Below, in pieces: positions 56,392-64,000 of a stretch of DNA of 64,000 nt. The stretch covers positions 2,852,001-2,916,000 of the forward strand of contig NZ_CP094657.1 in the NCBI RefSeq assembly GCF_023920705.1, read 5' to 3'. Position 1 is the first letter of the stretch. Every line of letters starts with the position of its first letter. The translations under genes were made by a program, and so were the position numbers. A model generated the notes under the pieces. That model saw only the letters and a list, made by a program, of their open reading frames with translations, was not told the DNA's origin and ran no database searches. The DNA comes from Acinetobacter sp. XS-4. Its GTDB lineage: Bacteria > Pseudomonadota > Gammaproteobacteria > Pseudomonadales > Moraxellaceae.

Positions 56392-57270
56392 ATGAAAGAA
56401 GGTCAATCAAGCCGTACCGCCGAAGCTGCTGCTGCATTACGGGCCAATCATTTTCAAAATACAAAGAACCCTGTATTTTCAGATCCTTATGCTTTTGAGC
56501 TGACCAGTAAAAGCTGGAAAAAACTTCTCTCCAACTCATTTATTGTTAAAGTGATGAATTCTGCAGTTTTAAACCGCACTTTAGGTTTACTTACTGGACA
56601 AGTGGTTGGACGCTCCCGTTATGCCGAAGATTTACTTGATCAGGCAGTTCAGCAAAATACTCAACAATATGTATTAGTGGGTGCAGGTCTAGACTCTTTT
56701 GTACTACGCGAATCGCACCATTATCCTACTTTGAAAATTTTTGAAGTGGATCATCCTGATACTCAAGCTGCTAAACAAGCCAAGCTAAAAAAGCTAGGAA
56801 ATATTCCTGCTACCGTTGAGTTTGTCGCGATTAACTTTGAAAAAGAGTCTATTTCGGAAGCCTTGACCAGAAGTGTCTATGAACCTTCCACTCCAGCTTT
56901 TTTTTCATGGTTAGGAACAACCCACTATTTAAACCCTCAAACGACCTTACAGACGCTAAAAAGTATTGCTGAATTTGCTGCAAGCGGTAGTGAAGTGGTA
57001 CTCGACTATTCGACCGATTTTCAGGAATTGAATGGTATTGAGCGACTTGGAAGTATGGGCGTTGCACAGTTTACCCATTTGCTGAAAGAACCTTTATTAG
57101 GTCAATTTAAACCAGCAGATTTGCATCATGCCGTGGAGCAAATGGGATTTAAAGTCGTCGAAGATCTTTCAGGTGAAGCCATTACTGAGCGATATTTTAA
57201 TGCACGAATCGATGAAATTCGCCACACTTCAGCAACGCGTTTATTGCATTTACGTTTAAACAAAAACTAA
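56392..57270 (+). CDS. SAM-dependent methyltransferase, LCMT/TIGR00027-like
   Basis: 292 residues. SAM-binding region YVLVGAGLDSFVLRE (about 100-114) and EVDHPDTQAAKQAKL (acidic ribose contact) are in the order of the leucine carboxyl methyltransferase-related family, and SRTAEAAAALRANHF near the N-terminus is its typical start. The acceptor is unknown; a carboxylic acid would fit the family and the cluster (inference). AGGAT RBS precedes the ATG. It follows the BVMO by 113 bases and a hairpin, and may be expressed with it or alone. Confidence 0.85.
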   Translation: MKEGQSSRTAEAAAALRANHFQNTKNPVFSDPYAFELTSKSWKKLLSNSFIVKVMNSAVLNRTLGLLTGQVVGRSRYAEDLLDQAVQQNTQQYVLVGAGLDSFVLRESHHYPTLKIFEVDHPDTQAAKQAKLKKLGNIPATVEFVAINFEKESISEALTRSVYEPSTPAFFSWLGTTHYLNPQTTLQTLKSIAEFAASGSEVVLDYSTDFQELNGIERLGSMGVAQFTHLLKEPLLGQFKPADLHHAVEQMGFKVVEDLSGEAITERYFNARIDEIRHTSATRLLHLRLNKN

Positions 57271-57274
57271 TATT

Positions 57275-57305
57275 GAAAGCCAACTTAGGCATTAAGTTGG
57301 CTTTC
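57275..57305. terminator. Bidirectional terminator, methyltransferase / LysR
   Basis: gaaagccaactta / taagttggctttc, 13-bp perfect inverted repeat with a 5-base loop between convergent genes. Confidence 0.85.
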
Positions 57306-57327
57306 TTAATCAAGGTTAATACCATCA

Positions 57328-58248
57328 TTACCAGCTTGAACGCGGCTCTGGTCCATCAACATGCTGATTTAAAAATTGACGTAAATGATCTAAAAAGTGC
57401 GCGACTTTAGGTGACAAATTTAGTCTCTCTAAATACACCGCATAGACATCTGCTGGTAGTGTTTCATAGTCCTCTAGCACTTGAACCAATCTGCCACTTC
57501 TTAAATATTTTGCTACGTCCCACTCTGCTCGCATCAAAATACCGTAGCCTTGTAAAGCCCAATTTAATGCAACTGCCCCATCATTCGTACTCAGTTGTCC
57601 ATGAACTTTAACAGTTTCAACTTGTTTGCCATGACTTAACCGCCAATTACCATAAGCAGAATCATTTTGCCGAATCACAATACACTGATGCTGCGTTAAA
57701 TCATGGGGAGTGAGCGGTTGCCCTGCCATTTTTAAATAGCTAGGTGAGGCGCATAACAAACGGCGGTTGGCTGCCAACTTCTTGGCAATTAGACGTGAAT
57801 CGGGTATTTCACCAAATCGAATTGAGACATCAATTGCTTCATCTGGCAGATTAATAGGGCGATCAGTTAAATGTAGTTGAACCTCGACATCAGGATAAAT
57901 TTTAGCAAATGTAGAAATGGCTGGCGCAATATATGAGCGGCCAAATCCTAAAGGAGCATTCACACGCAATACACCTTTGGGAGCTGCCCGACTACTTGAA
58001 ACCAAACGCTCCATTTCATCGATCTCTTTTAAAATACGAACCGCATTTTCAAAGTAAACCTCACCCTCACTGGTTAAGCTAATTCGGCGTGTTGTTCTAT
58101 TTAAGAGCCTTACTCCTAAACGCTCTTCAAGTTGAGTTAAACGTCTAGAAACCGCAGGCGGAGTCAAGTTTAACTCTCGTGCCGTCGCGACAAGACTTCC
58201 TTGTTTTACCAATAAACAAAAGAAAGCTAATTCCGTATCTGCATTCAT
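57328..58248 (-). CDS. LysR-family regulator of the tartrate genes
   Basis: 306 residues. N-terminal winged helix-turn-helix (residues about 3-60; GSLVATARELNLTPPAVSRRLTQLEERLG) and a type 2 periplasmic-binding-like effector domain. In E. coli the tartrate operon is controlled by TtdR of this family; this protein has the same divergent position relative to the MFS-ttdAB genes, so I infer activation by tartrate or a related hydroxy acid. DmlR-like regulators of malate genes are the alternative. Confidence 0.88.
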   Translation of the reverse strand: MNADTELAFFCLLVKQGSLVATARELNLTPPAVSRRLTQLEERLGVRLLNRTTRRISLTSEGEVYFENAVRILKEIDEMERLVSSSRAAPKGVLRVNAPLGFGRSYIAPAISTFAKIYPDVEVQLHLTDRPINLPDEAIDVSIRFGEIPDSRLIAKKLAANRRLLCASPSYLKMAGQPLTPHDLTQHQCIVIRQNDSAYGNWRLSHGKQVETVKVHGQLSTNDGAVALNWALQGYGILMRAEWDVAKYLRSGRLVQVLEDYETLPADVYAVYLERLNLSPKVAHFLDHLRQFLNQHVDGPEPRSSW

Positions 58249-58444
58249 GATTATTAAGTTTTTTGCAATAGTGATTTAACTTTATATCGATTCATCAGTT
58301 TTTTAAAGGGTTTAACATCCATTTCATTGTTTCCCGACATAAGTCGCCTCTTATTTAAGAGCATAAAAACGTCCGCAGAAGGAATGCTGTGGATGAACGG
58401 GAAAAAGCCATCTAGCCGAATGAATAGCGGTAAAGAAAGCGAAA

Positions 58445-58466
58445 ACTACCAATCAGGATTGGTAGT
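58445..58466. promoter_or_regulatory. Palindrome upstream of the tartrate MFS gene
   Basis: actaccaatc, AG, gattggtagt: a perfect 10-bp inverted repeat, 20 bases before the MFS start. With gtcatg/catgac (58465-58486) just downstream it may be an operator or a leader hairpin. Confidence 0.45.
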
Positions 58467-58486
58467 CATGAATATGGAGTCATGAC

Positions 58487-59785
58487 ATGGAAATGGATAT
58501 TGAAAAGCGAACGTTACGTCGAATCACATGGAGAATCGTACCGTTTATTATGTTGTTATACCTTGTAGCCTATATCGATCGCGTCAATATTGGTTTTGCC
58601 GCACTCACCATGAAAGAAGACCTAGGCTTTACTGCCTCAGTTCTCGGGTTTGGTGCCGGAATTTTCTTTTTGGGTTATTTCTTATTTGAAGTCCCATCCA
58701 ACATTATTTTGCATAAAGTCGGTGCCCGTATCTGGATTGCTCGAGTCATGGTGACTTGGGGCTTGATTGCAGCTGGTATGGCATTTGTAGAAAGCTCAAC
58801 CAGCTTTTACGTTATGCGATTTTTACTCGGTGTTGCCGAAGCGGGTTTCTTTCCGGGCATTATTTTGTACTTAACTTACTGGTTTCCTGCACGCCATCGC
58901 GCTGGTGTGATTGCTTTGTTTATGGCAGCCGCTCCTATTGCCACGGCAGTTGGCTCACCAATCTCTGCCGCATTACTTGAAATGCATGGAATTGGGGGAC
59001 TCGCTGGCTGGCAGTGGATGTTCATTATTGAAGCAATACCAGCACTCATCTTAGGCGTTGTCGTTTTTAAATATATGACTGACCGCCCTGAACAAGCTAC
59101 TTGGTTAAAACAGGATGAACGCGAATGGCTTATAAAAACCATGAAGGAAGAAGATGTCGGAAAAAATACTCATCAGCATCACAGCATTCTTCGCGGTCTT
59201 GCTAACCCACGGGTACTCGCCCTTGCGTTGATTTATTTTGGAACATCGGCTGGGCTTTATACCCTCGGCATCTGGGCACCGCAAATTATTAAACAGCTTG
59301 GCGTAACGTCTATGACTGTCGGGCTTTTAAATGCTATTCCACCAATTGTTTCTGTGATTGCCATGGTTTTATGGTCTCGACACTCTGACCGCACCAATGA
59401 ACGTACATGGCATGTTGCTCTCGCGTGTTTAACTGCAGCGGTTGGTCTCGCAATTGCGGCTGGAACACATAATGTCATTGGATTAATTGCAGCACTTACC
59501 ATTGTCAATGTCGGTATTAGCTGTGCCAAGCCACCGCTATGGAGCATGCCAACTATGTTTTTGTCAGGATCAGCCGCAGCGGCAGGCATTGCCACTATCA
59601 ACTCAATCGGAAATTTAGGTGGGTTTGCAGGCCCTGCCATGATCGGCTGGATTAAAGATCAAACTGGAGACTTCACAGGTGGACTCTATTTTGTGGCAGG
59701 CCTACTCATTATTTCGACCTTACTAACACTGGTGCTGAGCTTCTCCCAAAAAGTGAAAGTAAACACTGCGAAAGCAACTCAATAA
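58487..59785 (+). CDS. MFS transporter, tartrate/dicarboxylate-like
   Basis: 432 residues with 12 predicted membrane segments in the anion:cation symporter subfamily. YIDRVNIGFAALTM after the first helix, FFLGYFLFEVPSN in helix 2, and GVAEAGFFPGIILYLTYWFP in helix 4 are the signatures of the TtuB/ExuT-like group. Preceding ttdAB, with GGAG RBS eight bases before the ATG, it is most simply a tartrate importer. Other hydroxy acids such as galactonate or malate are possible. Confidence 0.85.
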   Translation: MEMDIEKRTLRRITWRIVPFIMLLYLVAYIDRVNIGFAALTMKEDLGFTASVLGFGAGIFFLGYFLFEVPSNIILHKVGARIWIARVMVTWGLIAAGMAFVESSTSFYVMRFLLGVAEAGFFPGIILYLTYWFPARHRAGVIALFMAAAPIATAVGSPISAALLEMHGIGGLAGWQWMFIIEAIPALILGVVVFKYMTDRPEQATWLKQDEREWLIKTMKEEDVGKNTHQHHSILRGLANPRVLALALIYFGTSAGLYTLGIWAPQIIKQLGVTSMTVGLLNAIPPIVSVIAMVLWSRHSDRTNERTWHVALACLTAAVGLAIAAGTHNVIGLIAALTIVNVGISCAKPPLWSMPTMFLSGSAAAAGIATINSIGNLGGFAGPAMIGWIKDQTGDFTGGLYFVAGLLIISTLLTLVLSFSQKVKVNTAKATQ

Positions 59786-59834
59786 CCCTATTTACATCAA
59801 TTAGATCTGAACAAGTTTCTTCAAGGAGCACAAC

Positions 59835-60734
59835 ATGGACAAAGATATTGCAGTCCAGTCCCTTACGGACACCATGGCTAAATTTACGGCTTATATTGGA
59901 AAACGCCTACCCAAAGATGTGAAAAGCAAGTTAATTGAACTGCGTACTTTAGAAACCAATCCATTGGCTAAATCAGTTTATGACTCGATGGAAGAAAATC
60001 AGCAAGCTGCGGATAAACTCAACCGCCCAAGCTGCCAAGACACGGGTGTCATTCAATATTTCGTTGAAGCAGGTGCGAACTTCCCTTTGCTTGGTGAACT
60101 TCAAGATATTTTGAGCGAAGCAACTGCTGAAGCAACTCGTATAGGTCCTTTACGCCACAACGCTGTTGAAACCTTTGATGAAAAAAATACGGGCACCAAT
60201 ACTGGTACTCAAATTCCATGGTTAGACTGGCGTATTGTGCCTGAACTCGACACTTGTACCATTGATGTCTATATGGCAGGTGGCGGTTGTACCCTACCGG
60301 GTGCGGCAAAAGTTTTAATGCCAGGTCAAGGCTATGAAGGTGTTGCTGAATTTGTGATGGATGTTATTACCGAACGCGGCGTAAATGCCTGTCCACCGTT
60401 ACTGGTTGGTGTTGGCGTATCAACTTCGGTTGAAACCGCAGCTCGTCTTTCTAAACTCGCGATTATGCGTCCAGTTGACTCAACCAGTGATAATCCACGC
60501 GCTGCCTTAATGGAACAACTGTTAGAACAAGGTCTTAATGAAATTGGCATTGGCCCGCAGGGACTCACAGGGAATAACAGTGTGATGGGAGTCAATATTG
60601 AATCTTCTGCACGCCACCCATCAACCATTGGGGTTGCCGTAAATACAGGTTGCTGGGCACATCGCCGTGGCAAAATTAAGATTAACCCAGATATGTCGTA
60701 TGAAATCTTGTCTCATGAAGGAGTTGTACTATGA
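59835..60734 (+). CDS. ttdA: L(+)-tartrate dehydratase, alpha subunit
   Basis: 299 residues. With TtdB it dehydrates L(+)-tartrate to oxaloacetate through a 4Fe-4S cluster. Cys67 in [12 protein letters not shown], the NACPPLLVG and TGCWAHRRG cysteines are the cluster ligands of the class I fumarase fold, all present. The phrase-level match to E. coli TtdA ([16 protein letters not shown], [34 protein letters not shown]) is from memory and clear. Plain fumarase is the alternative, but two-subunit TtdAB with a tartrate-type carrier favours this call. Its TGA overlaps the ttdB ATG. Confidence 0.93.
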   Translation: MDKDIAVQSLTDTMAKFTAYIGKRLPKDVKSKLIELRTLETNPLAKSVYDSMEENQQAADKLNRPSCQDTGVIQYFVEAGANFPLLGELQDILSEATAEATRIGPLRHNAVETFDEKNTGTNTGTQIPWLDWRIVPELDTCTIDVYMAGGGCTLPGAAKVLMPGQGYEGVAEFVMDVITERGVNACPPLLVGVGVSTSVETAARLSKLAIMRPVDSTSDNPRAALMEQLLEQGLNEIGIGPQGLTGNNSVMGVNIESSARHPSTIGVAVNTGCWAHRRGKIKINPDMSYEILSHEGVVL

Positions 60735-61339
60735 AAAAAATTCTCACAACTCCTATTAAAGATGAAGACCTTTTAGACCTTAAAGTCGGTGATGTCGTTT
60801 ATTTGACTGGCCGTTTGGTAACTTGTCGTGACGTTGCCCATCGCAGACTAATCGAACAAGGTCGAGAACTACCAGTTAACCTTGAAGGAGGAGCGATTTT
60901 TCACGCCGGCCCTATTGTACGTAAGAAAGGTGAAAACGACTTCGAAATGGTTTCGATTGGGCCAACAACCAGTATGCGAATGGAAAAATTCGAACGGGAA
61001 TTTATCAAGCAAACTGGCGTTAAGCTCATTGTAGGTAAAGGTGGCATGGGGCCAGAAACGGCTGCTGGATGTCAGGAAAATATTGCCGTTCATGCGATTT
61101 TCCCAGGTGGGTGCGCAGTGCTCGCAGCAACCTTAGTTGAAGAGATTGAAGGTGCTGAATGGCAAGATTTAGGTATGCCAGAAACGCTTTGGATAAATCG
61201 AGTGAGAGAATTTGGTCCCCTCATTATTTCTATCGATACTAAAGGCAATAACCTGATTCAACAAAACAAAGTTGAGTTTCAGGCCAAGAAAGGCCCGATT
61301 TTAGAAAAAATCAGCAAGCAGCTGAGCTTTATTAAATAA
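60731..61339 (+). CDS. ttdB: L(+)-tartrate dehydratase, beta subunit
   Basis: 202 residues, partner of TtdA. Starts [20 protein letters not shown] and continues with [45 protein letters not shown] and VGKGGMG, the conserved order of this subunit. The ATGA overlap with ttdA implies translational coupling, and the subunits are expected to assemble as alpha2-beta2. Last gene of the operon; a bidirectional hairpin follows at 61350. Confidence 0.94.
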   Translation: MKKILTTPIKDEDLLDLKVGDVVYLTGRLVTCRDVAHRRLIEQGRELPVNLEGGAIFHAGPIVRKKGENDFEMVSIGPTTSMRMEKFEREFIKQTGVKLIVGKGGMGPETAAGCQENIAVHAIFPGGCAVLAATLVEEIEGAEWQDLGMPETLWINRVREFGPLIISIDTKGNNLIQQNKVEFQAKKGPILEKISKQLSFIK

Positions 61340-61349
61340 ACCACTCTTT

Positions 61350-61381
61350 AGATGAAGGGAAAACAAAAGCACCCTTCATCT
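61350..61381. terminator. Bidirectional terminator, ttdB / AraC
   Basis: agatgaaggg / cccttcatct with a 12-base loop, then a T-run, between the convergent ttdB and AraC genes. Confidence 0.8.
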
Positions 61382-61384
61382 TTC

Positions 61385-62410
61385 TTATTTTTGTACTAAA
61401 CGCATCGCATGAGGTGTTTTCCCATGCCATCTTTTATAGGCATGTATAAAACTGGCAGGCTCGGCATAACCTAACCACTCGGCAATCTGTTCGATAGATA
61501 CTTTAGGCAAAGCTAGATATTGTTCTGCCAAAACTTGCCTGACTTCTTCACGTATTTGAATGAAGGTCATCCCTTCTGAAGCCAAATGACGGCGTAAAGT
61601 ACGAGCATTTAAATGCAAACGATTGGCAACCATTTCCATAGAAGGCATTTCGCCTCGTAGATTCATTAATTGCTGTTGTACCAAATTAATAAATTTCTTT
61701 TGTGATTGGCGCTTATCTAAAATTTGCCGACATTGTTCTTCAGCTGTATGTAGCACCAGCTCATTTGCCATTTGCAGCTTTTGATTAATTTTTTGTGCAT
61801 CAAGCAAAACAAAACTTTTACTCGAACCAAATTCAGGCATGACCCCAAATAATTTTTCATAAGCTTCTAAATTACCTGTAGGCTCAAAAGAAAAAGCCAA
61901 ATATTGGCAAAAATCATCTTGTGTTAAATCACGCTGCACGGTGATGAGTGCTGCAACATCCCGTTCAATAATAAACTGTCGAACTGATACTGGAATACCG
62001 TCATCTTCAATATCGACACGTGTTCCAGCATCAGTATCTGAAACGACAAATCGGGTAAAAGCAAAAGTAAGTGAAAAATAAGTGAGAGCTAAATCTAGTG
62101 CTTCACGAATGCTGGCACTACTCATCAGCGCCATACCTAATGGCCCAAATGTTGTGAAATGATAGCGTGTACCTACTTCTAAGCCCAACACTGGTCGGTC
62201 TGGAAACTGTGCAACCAAATTATGAATGAGCTGTAATTCCTGTTGCCCTGACACCACCATATTCGGGTCGAGCAACTGCTGTTGACTTAAGCCTGTTCTA
62301 TCTAAAATGGTCTGATAAGAAGCGCCTGCTTGTACTGCAAAATCAGCCATTAACCGAACACTATGTATGCTGCGTTCAAATGCCCAAGCGTACGTCACTG
62401 TACTTCCCAA
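61385..62410 (-). CDS. AraC-family regulator
   Basis: 341 residues. N-terminal arabinose-binding-like domain of the OruR/ArgR group (TFGPLGMALMSSASIREALDLAL) and a C-terminal pair of helix-turn-helices (MEMVANRLHLNARTLRRHL and VSIEQIAEWLGYAEPASFIHAYKRWHGKTP). It is divergent from the BVMO gene starting at 62534 with a gap of about 120 bases, so it is probably the activator of that gene. The inducer is unknown. Confidence 0.9.
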   Translation of the reverse strand: MGSTVTYAWAFERSIHSVRLMADFAVQAGASYQTILDRTGLSQQQLLDPNMVVSGQQELQLIHNLVAQFPDRPVLGLEVGTRYHFTTFGPLGMALMSSASIREALDLALTYFSLTFAFTRFVVSDTDAGTRVDIEDDGIPVSVRQFIIERDVAALITVQRDLTQDDFCQYLAFSFEPTGNLEAYEKLFGVMPEFGSSKSFVLLDAQKINQKLQMANELVLHTAEEQCRQILDKRQSQKKFINLVQQQLMNLRGEMPSMEMVANRLHLNARTLRRHLASEGMTFIQIREEVRQVLAEQYLALPKVSIEQIAEWLGYAEPASFIHAYKRWHGKTPHAMRLVQK

Positions 62411-62533
62411 AATGTCCTCGAATCACAATATTTTGTCCTCATCCATCCTCTAAATCAAGCAAATAAACGTCTATTCTGCATACAGAAAATTGCGATTCTT
62501 TCGCCCACTGTTTTTAAGGATTTAGAGCAGCCT

Positions 62534-64000
62534 ATGTTTAATTCGTCGACTAATTCAAATAAAAATATACGTATCGCCATCATTGGAACTGGCTTTGGAG
62601 GTTTAGGTCTTGCAATCCGGCTGAAACAGGCAGGATTCAACCAGTTTACCTTGTTTGAAAAAGCTGCCGATGTCGGTGGTGTCTGGCGTGACAATACTTA
62701 TCCGGGTGCTGCATGTGACGTGCCATCACATCTGTACTCTTTTTCTTTTGAACAAGAGCTAGGATGGAAAAAGCGCTACGGAACTTCTCAGGAAATTTAT
62801 CAATATTTACGCCACTGTGCTGATAAATATGAAATTCGCCCGCACATTCAATTTAATACTGAAATAGCCAGCGCCGAATTCGATGTATTACAAGGTGTAT
62901 GGCACATCCAAAGTACGACTGGTGAACGTTTTGAAGCCGAGTTTTTAGTCGGTGCTGTAGGTCAGCTCAACCGCCCTGCTTATCCAAAACTCAAAGGTAT
63001 TGAAAACTTCAAAGGTAAGGCATTTCACTCAGCGCGTTGGGATCATGACTATGACTTAACTGACAAACGTGTTGCAGTGATTGGTACGGGTGCAAGTGCA
63101 ATTCAATTCGTACCTGAAATTGAAAAACAAGTAGCGCATCTCGATGTTTATCAACGCTCTGCACCTTACGTGATTCCTAAACCTGATCGGGTTTACCAGC
63201 CTTTAGAGAAAAAAGCGTTCCGTAAACTTCCAATTTTGCAAAGTCTGGATCGTGTATTGCAATACGGAAACCATGAAATTCGTTTGCTGGCTTTCACAAC
63301 GTCACTCAATGAAATGCCTTTGGTCGAATATTTATTCCAGCGCCACATTCGTAAAGTCGTCAAAGATGGGAAGTTACGCCACCGTTTAATGCCGGATTAT
63401 CCAATTGGTTGTAAACGTATTTTGATTTCGAATCAGTGGTATGAAGCGCTCACTCAACTTCATGTCGATGTGATTAATACTGGCATTCAAGAAATTACCG
63501 AAAACGGCATTTTAGATACGGAAGGAAATCTGCGTGAAGTCGATACCATTATTTATGGTACAGGCTTTGCCGCAACAGAGTTTATGGCACCAATGCAGAT
63601 TACAGGTCTTGATGGCCGCACCTTAAAAGACACATGGAAAAACGGTGCAGAAGCTTATCTCGGTTTAACTGTTAGCGGCTTTCCAAACTTCTTTATGCTC
63701 TATGGTCCAAACACTAATCTTGGACACAACTCAATTGTTTATATGATTGAAAGCCAAGTGAATTATATTTTAGATGCCCTCCAGACAACCCTACAAAACA
63801 AACTTCTGTTCACCAATGTTCGTGCAGAAGTTCAACATGAGTTTAATCAAAGCATTCAAGAAAAAATGAAAAAAACCGTATGGGCTCAAGGTTGTACCAG
63901 TTGGTATCAGACTGCTGATGGCAAAAATACCAATAACTGGCCAGGTTTTACTCTTGAGTATCGTCAACGTACTCGTCGCTTTGATGTTGAAAACTACACT
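62534..64000 (+). CDS. Second Baeyer-Villiger-type monooxygenase, 3' end missing
   Basis: Found by direct translation; 489 codons read to the window end with no stop. Begins MFNSSTNSNKNIRIAIIGTGF, with the FAD loop IGTGFGGLGLAIRL near residue 17, GGVWRDNTYPGAACDVPSH, the BVMO fingerprint FKGKAFHSARWDHD and the NADPH loop GTGASAIQFVP. The C-terminal part shows GPNTNLGHNSIVYMIE. It differs clearly from the first BVMO (54755-56278), sharing the motifs but not the surrounding sequence. ATG at 62534 has gagcag about seven bases upstream, a weak RBS. Probably under the divergent AraC regulator. Confidence 0.92.
   Translation, partial: MFNSSTNSNKNIRIAIIGTGFGGLGLAIRLKQAGFNQFTLFEKAADVGGVWRDNTYPGAACDVPSHLYSFSFEQELGWKKRYGTSQEIYQYLRHCADKYEIRPHIQFNTEIASAEFDVLQGVWHIQSTTGERFEAEFLVGAVGQLNRPAYPKLKGIENFKGKAFHSARWDHDYDLTDKRVAVIGTGASAIQFVPEIEKQVAHLDVYQRSAPYVIPKPDRVYQPLEKKAFRKLPILQSLDRVLQYGNHEIRLLAFTTSLNEMPLVEYLFQRHIRKVVKDGKLRHRLMPDYPIGCKRILISNQWYEALTQLHVDVINTGIQEITENGILDTEGNLREVDTIIYGTGFAATEFMAPMQITGLDGRTLKDTWKNGAEAYLGLTVSGFPNFFMLYGPNTNLGHNSIVYMIESQVNYILDALQTTLQNKLLFTNVRAEVQHEFNQSIQEKMKKTVWAQGCTSWYQTADGKNTNNWPGFTLEYRQRTRRFDVENYT

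Overview
The window looks like chromosome of an Acinetobacter, probably from the A. calcoaceticus-baumannii complex. The basis is an AT-rich gammaproteobacterial background, an alanyl-tRNA synthetase and other housekeeping proteins that read like Acinetobacter versions from memory, an 84-residue CsrA, a pyrB-pyrX pair, a Vfr-type regulator, HisZ and BVMO clusters. No database search was possible, so the species is not fixed. No rRNA, tRNA, prophage, CRISPR array or complete IS was seen.

Layout. 1-1.7 kb: the 5' part of an exported ExeM/NucH-type nuclease gene, divergent from trmB. 1.8-14.4 kb: an AT-rich accessory block holding one 3601-residue RTX protein (six near-identical 435-bp repeats and a type I secretion C-terminus), then two unrecognised genes upstream of it in the same orientation. 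14.6-26.7 kb: housekeeping genes: GST, a DUF2520 protein, an inner-membrane OmpA-like protein, pyrB-pyrX, rlmKL, a CinA-like protein, and clpB with a recognisable heat-shock promoter. 27.1-31.0 kb: one gene joining a Dyp-type haem peroxidase domain to a complete glycyl radical enzyme domain. This is the most unusual object in the window. 31.3-36.7 kb: M23 peptidase, GNAT, OsmC, a 297-bp MITE-like element, a vfr-like gene, an aldo-keto reductase, an M48 lipoprotein and a small membrane protein. 36.8-50 kb: hisZ-purA, an epd-like gene, alaS, lysC, csrA, rnhB, a small lipoprotein, cytochrome b561, and a purine pair (adenine deaminase, NCS2 permease). 50-64 kb: pirin, a TetR regulator with two copies of a likely operator controlling a four-gene oxidation cluster (PF10118 hydrolase, SDR, BVMO, methyltransferase), a LysR-controlled tartrate operon (MFS, ttdA, ttdB), and an AraC regulator divergent from a second BVMO that runs off the end.

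How the genes work together. PyrB and the catalytically dead dihydroorotase PyrX probably form one complex. HisZ would need HisG encoded elsewhere. The purine permease and adenine deaminase form a salvage pair. TtdAB with the MFS carrier would take tartrate to oxaloacetate. The TetR and AraC clusters look like catabolic modules for ketone or long-chain substrates. The Dyp-glycyl radical fusion has no neighbouring activating enzyme and no obvious operon partner, so its chemistry is open.

Two genes cut by the window edges (the nuclease at 1-795 and the BVMO at 62534-64000) were found by direct translation. Several start codons are placed downstream of the longest open frame because a ribosome binding site, lipobox or signal peptide fits better there.
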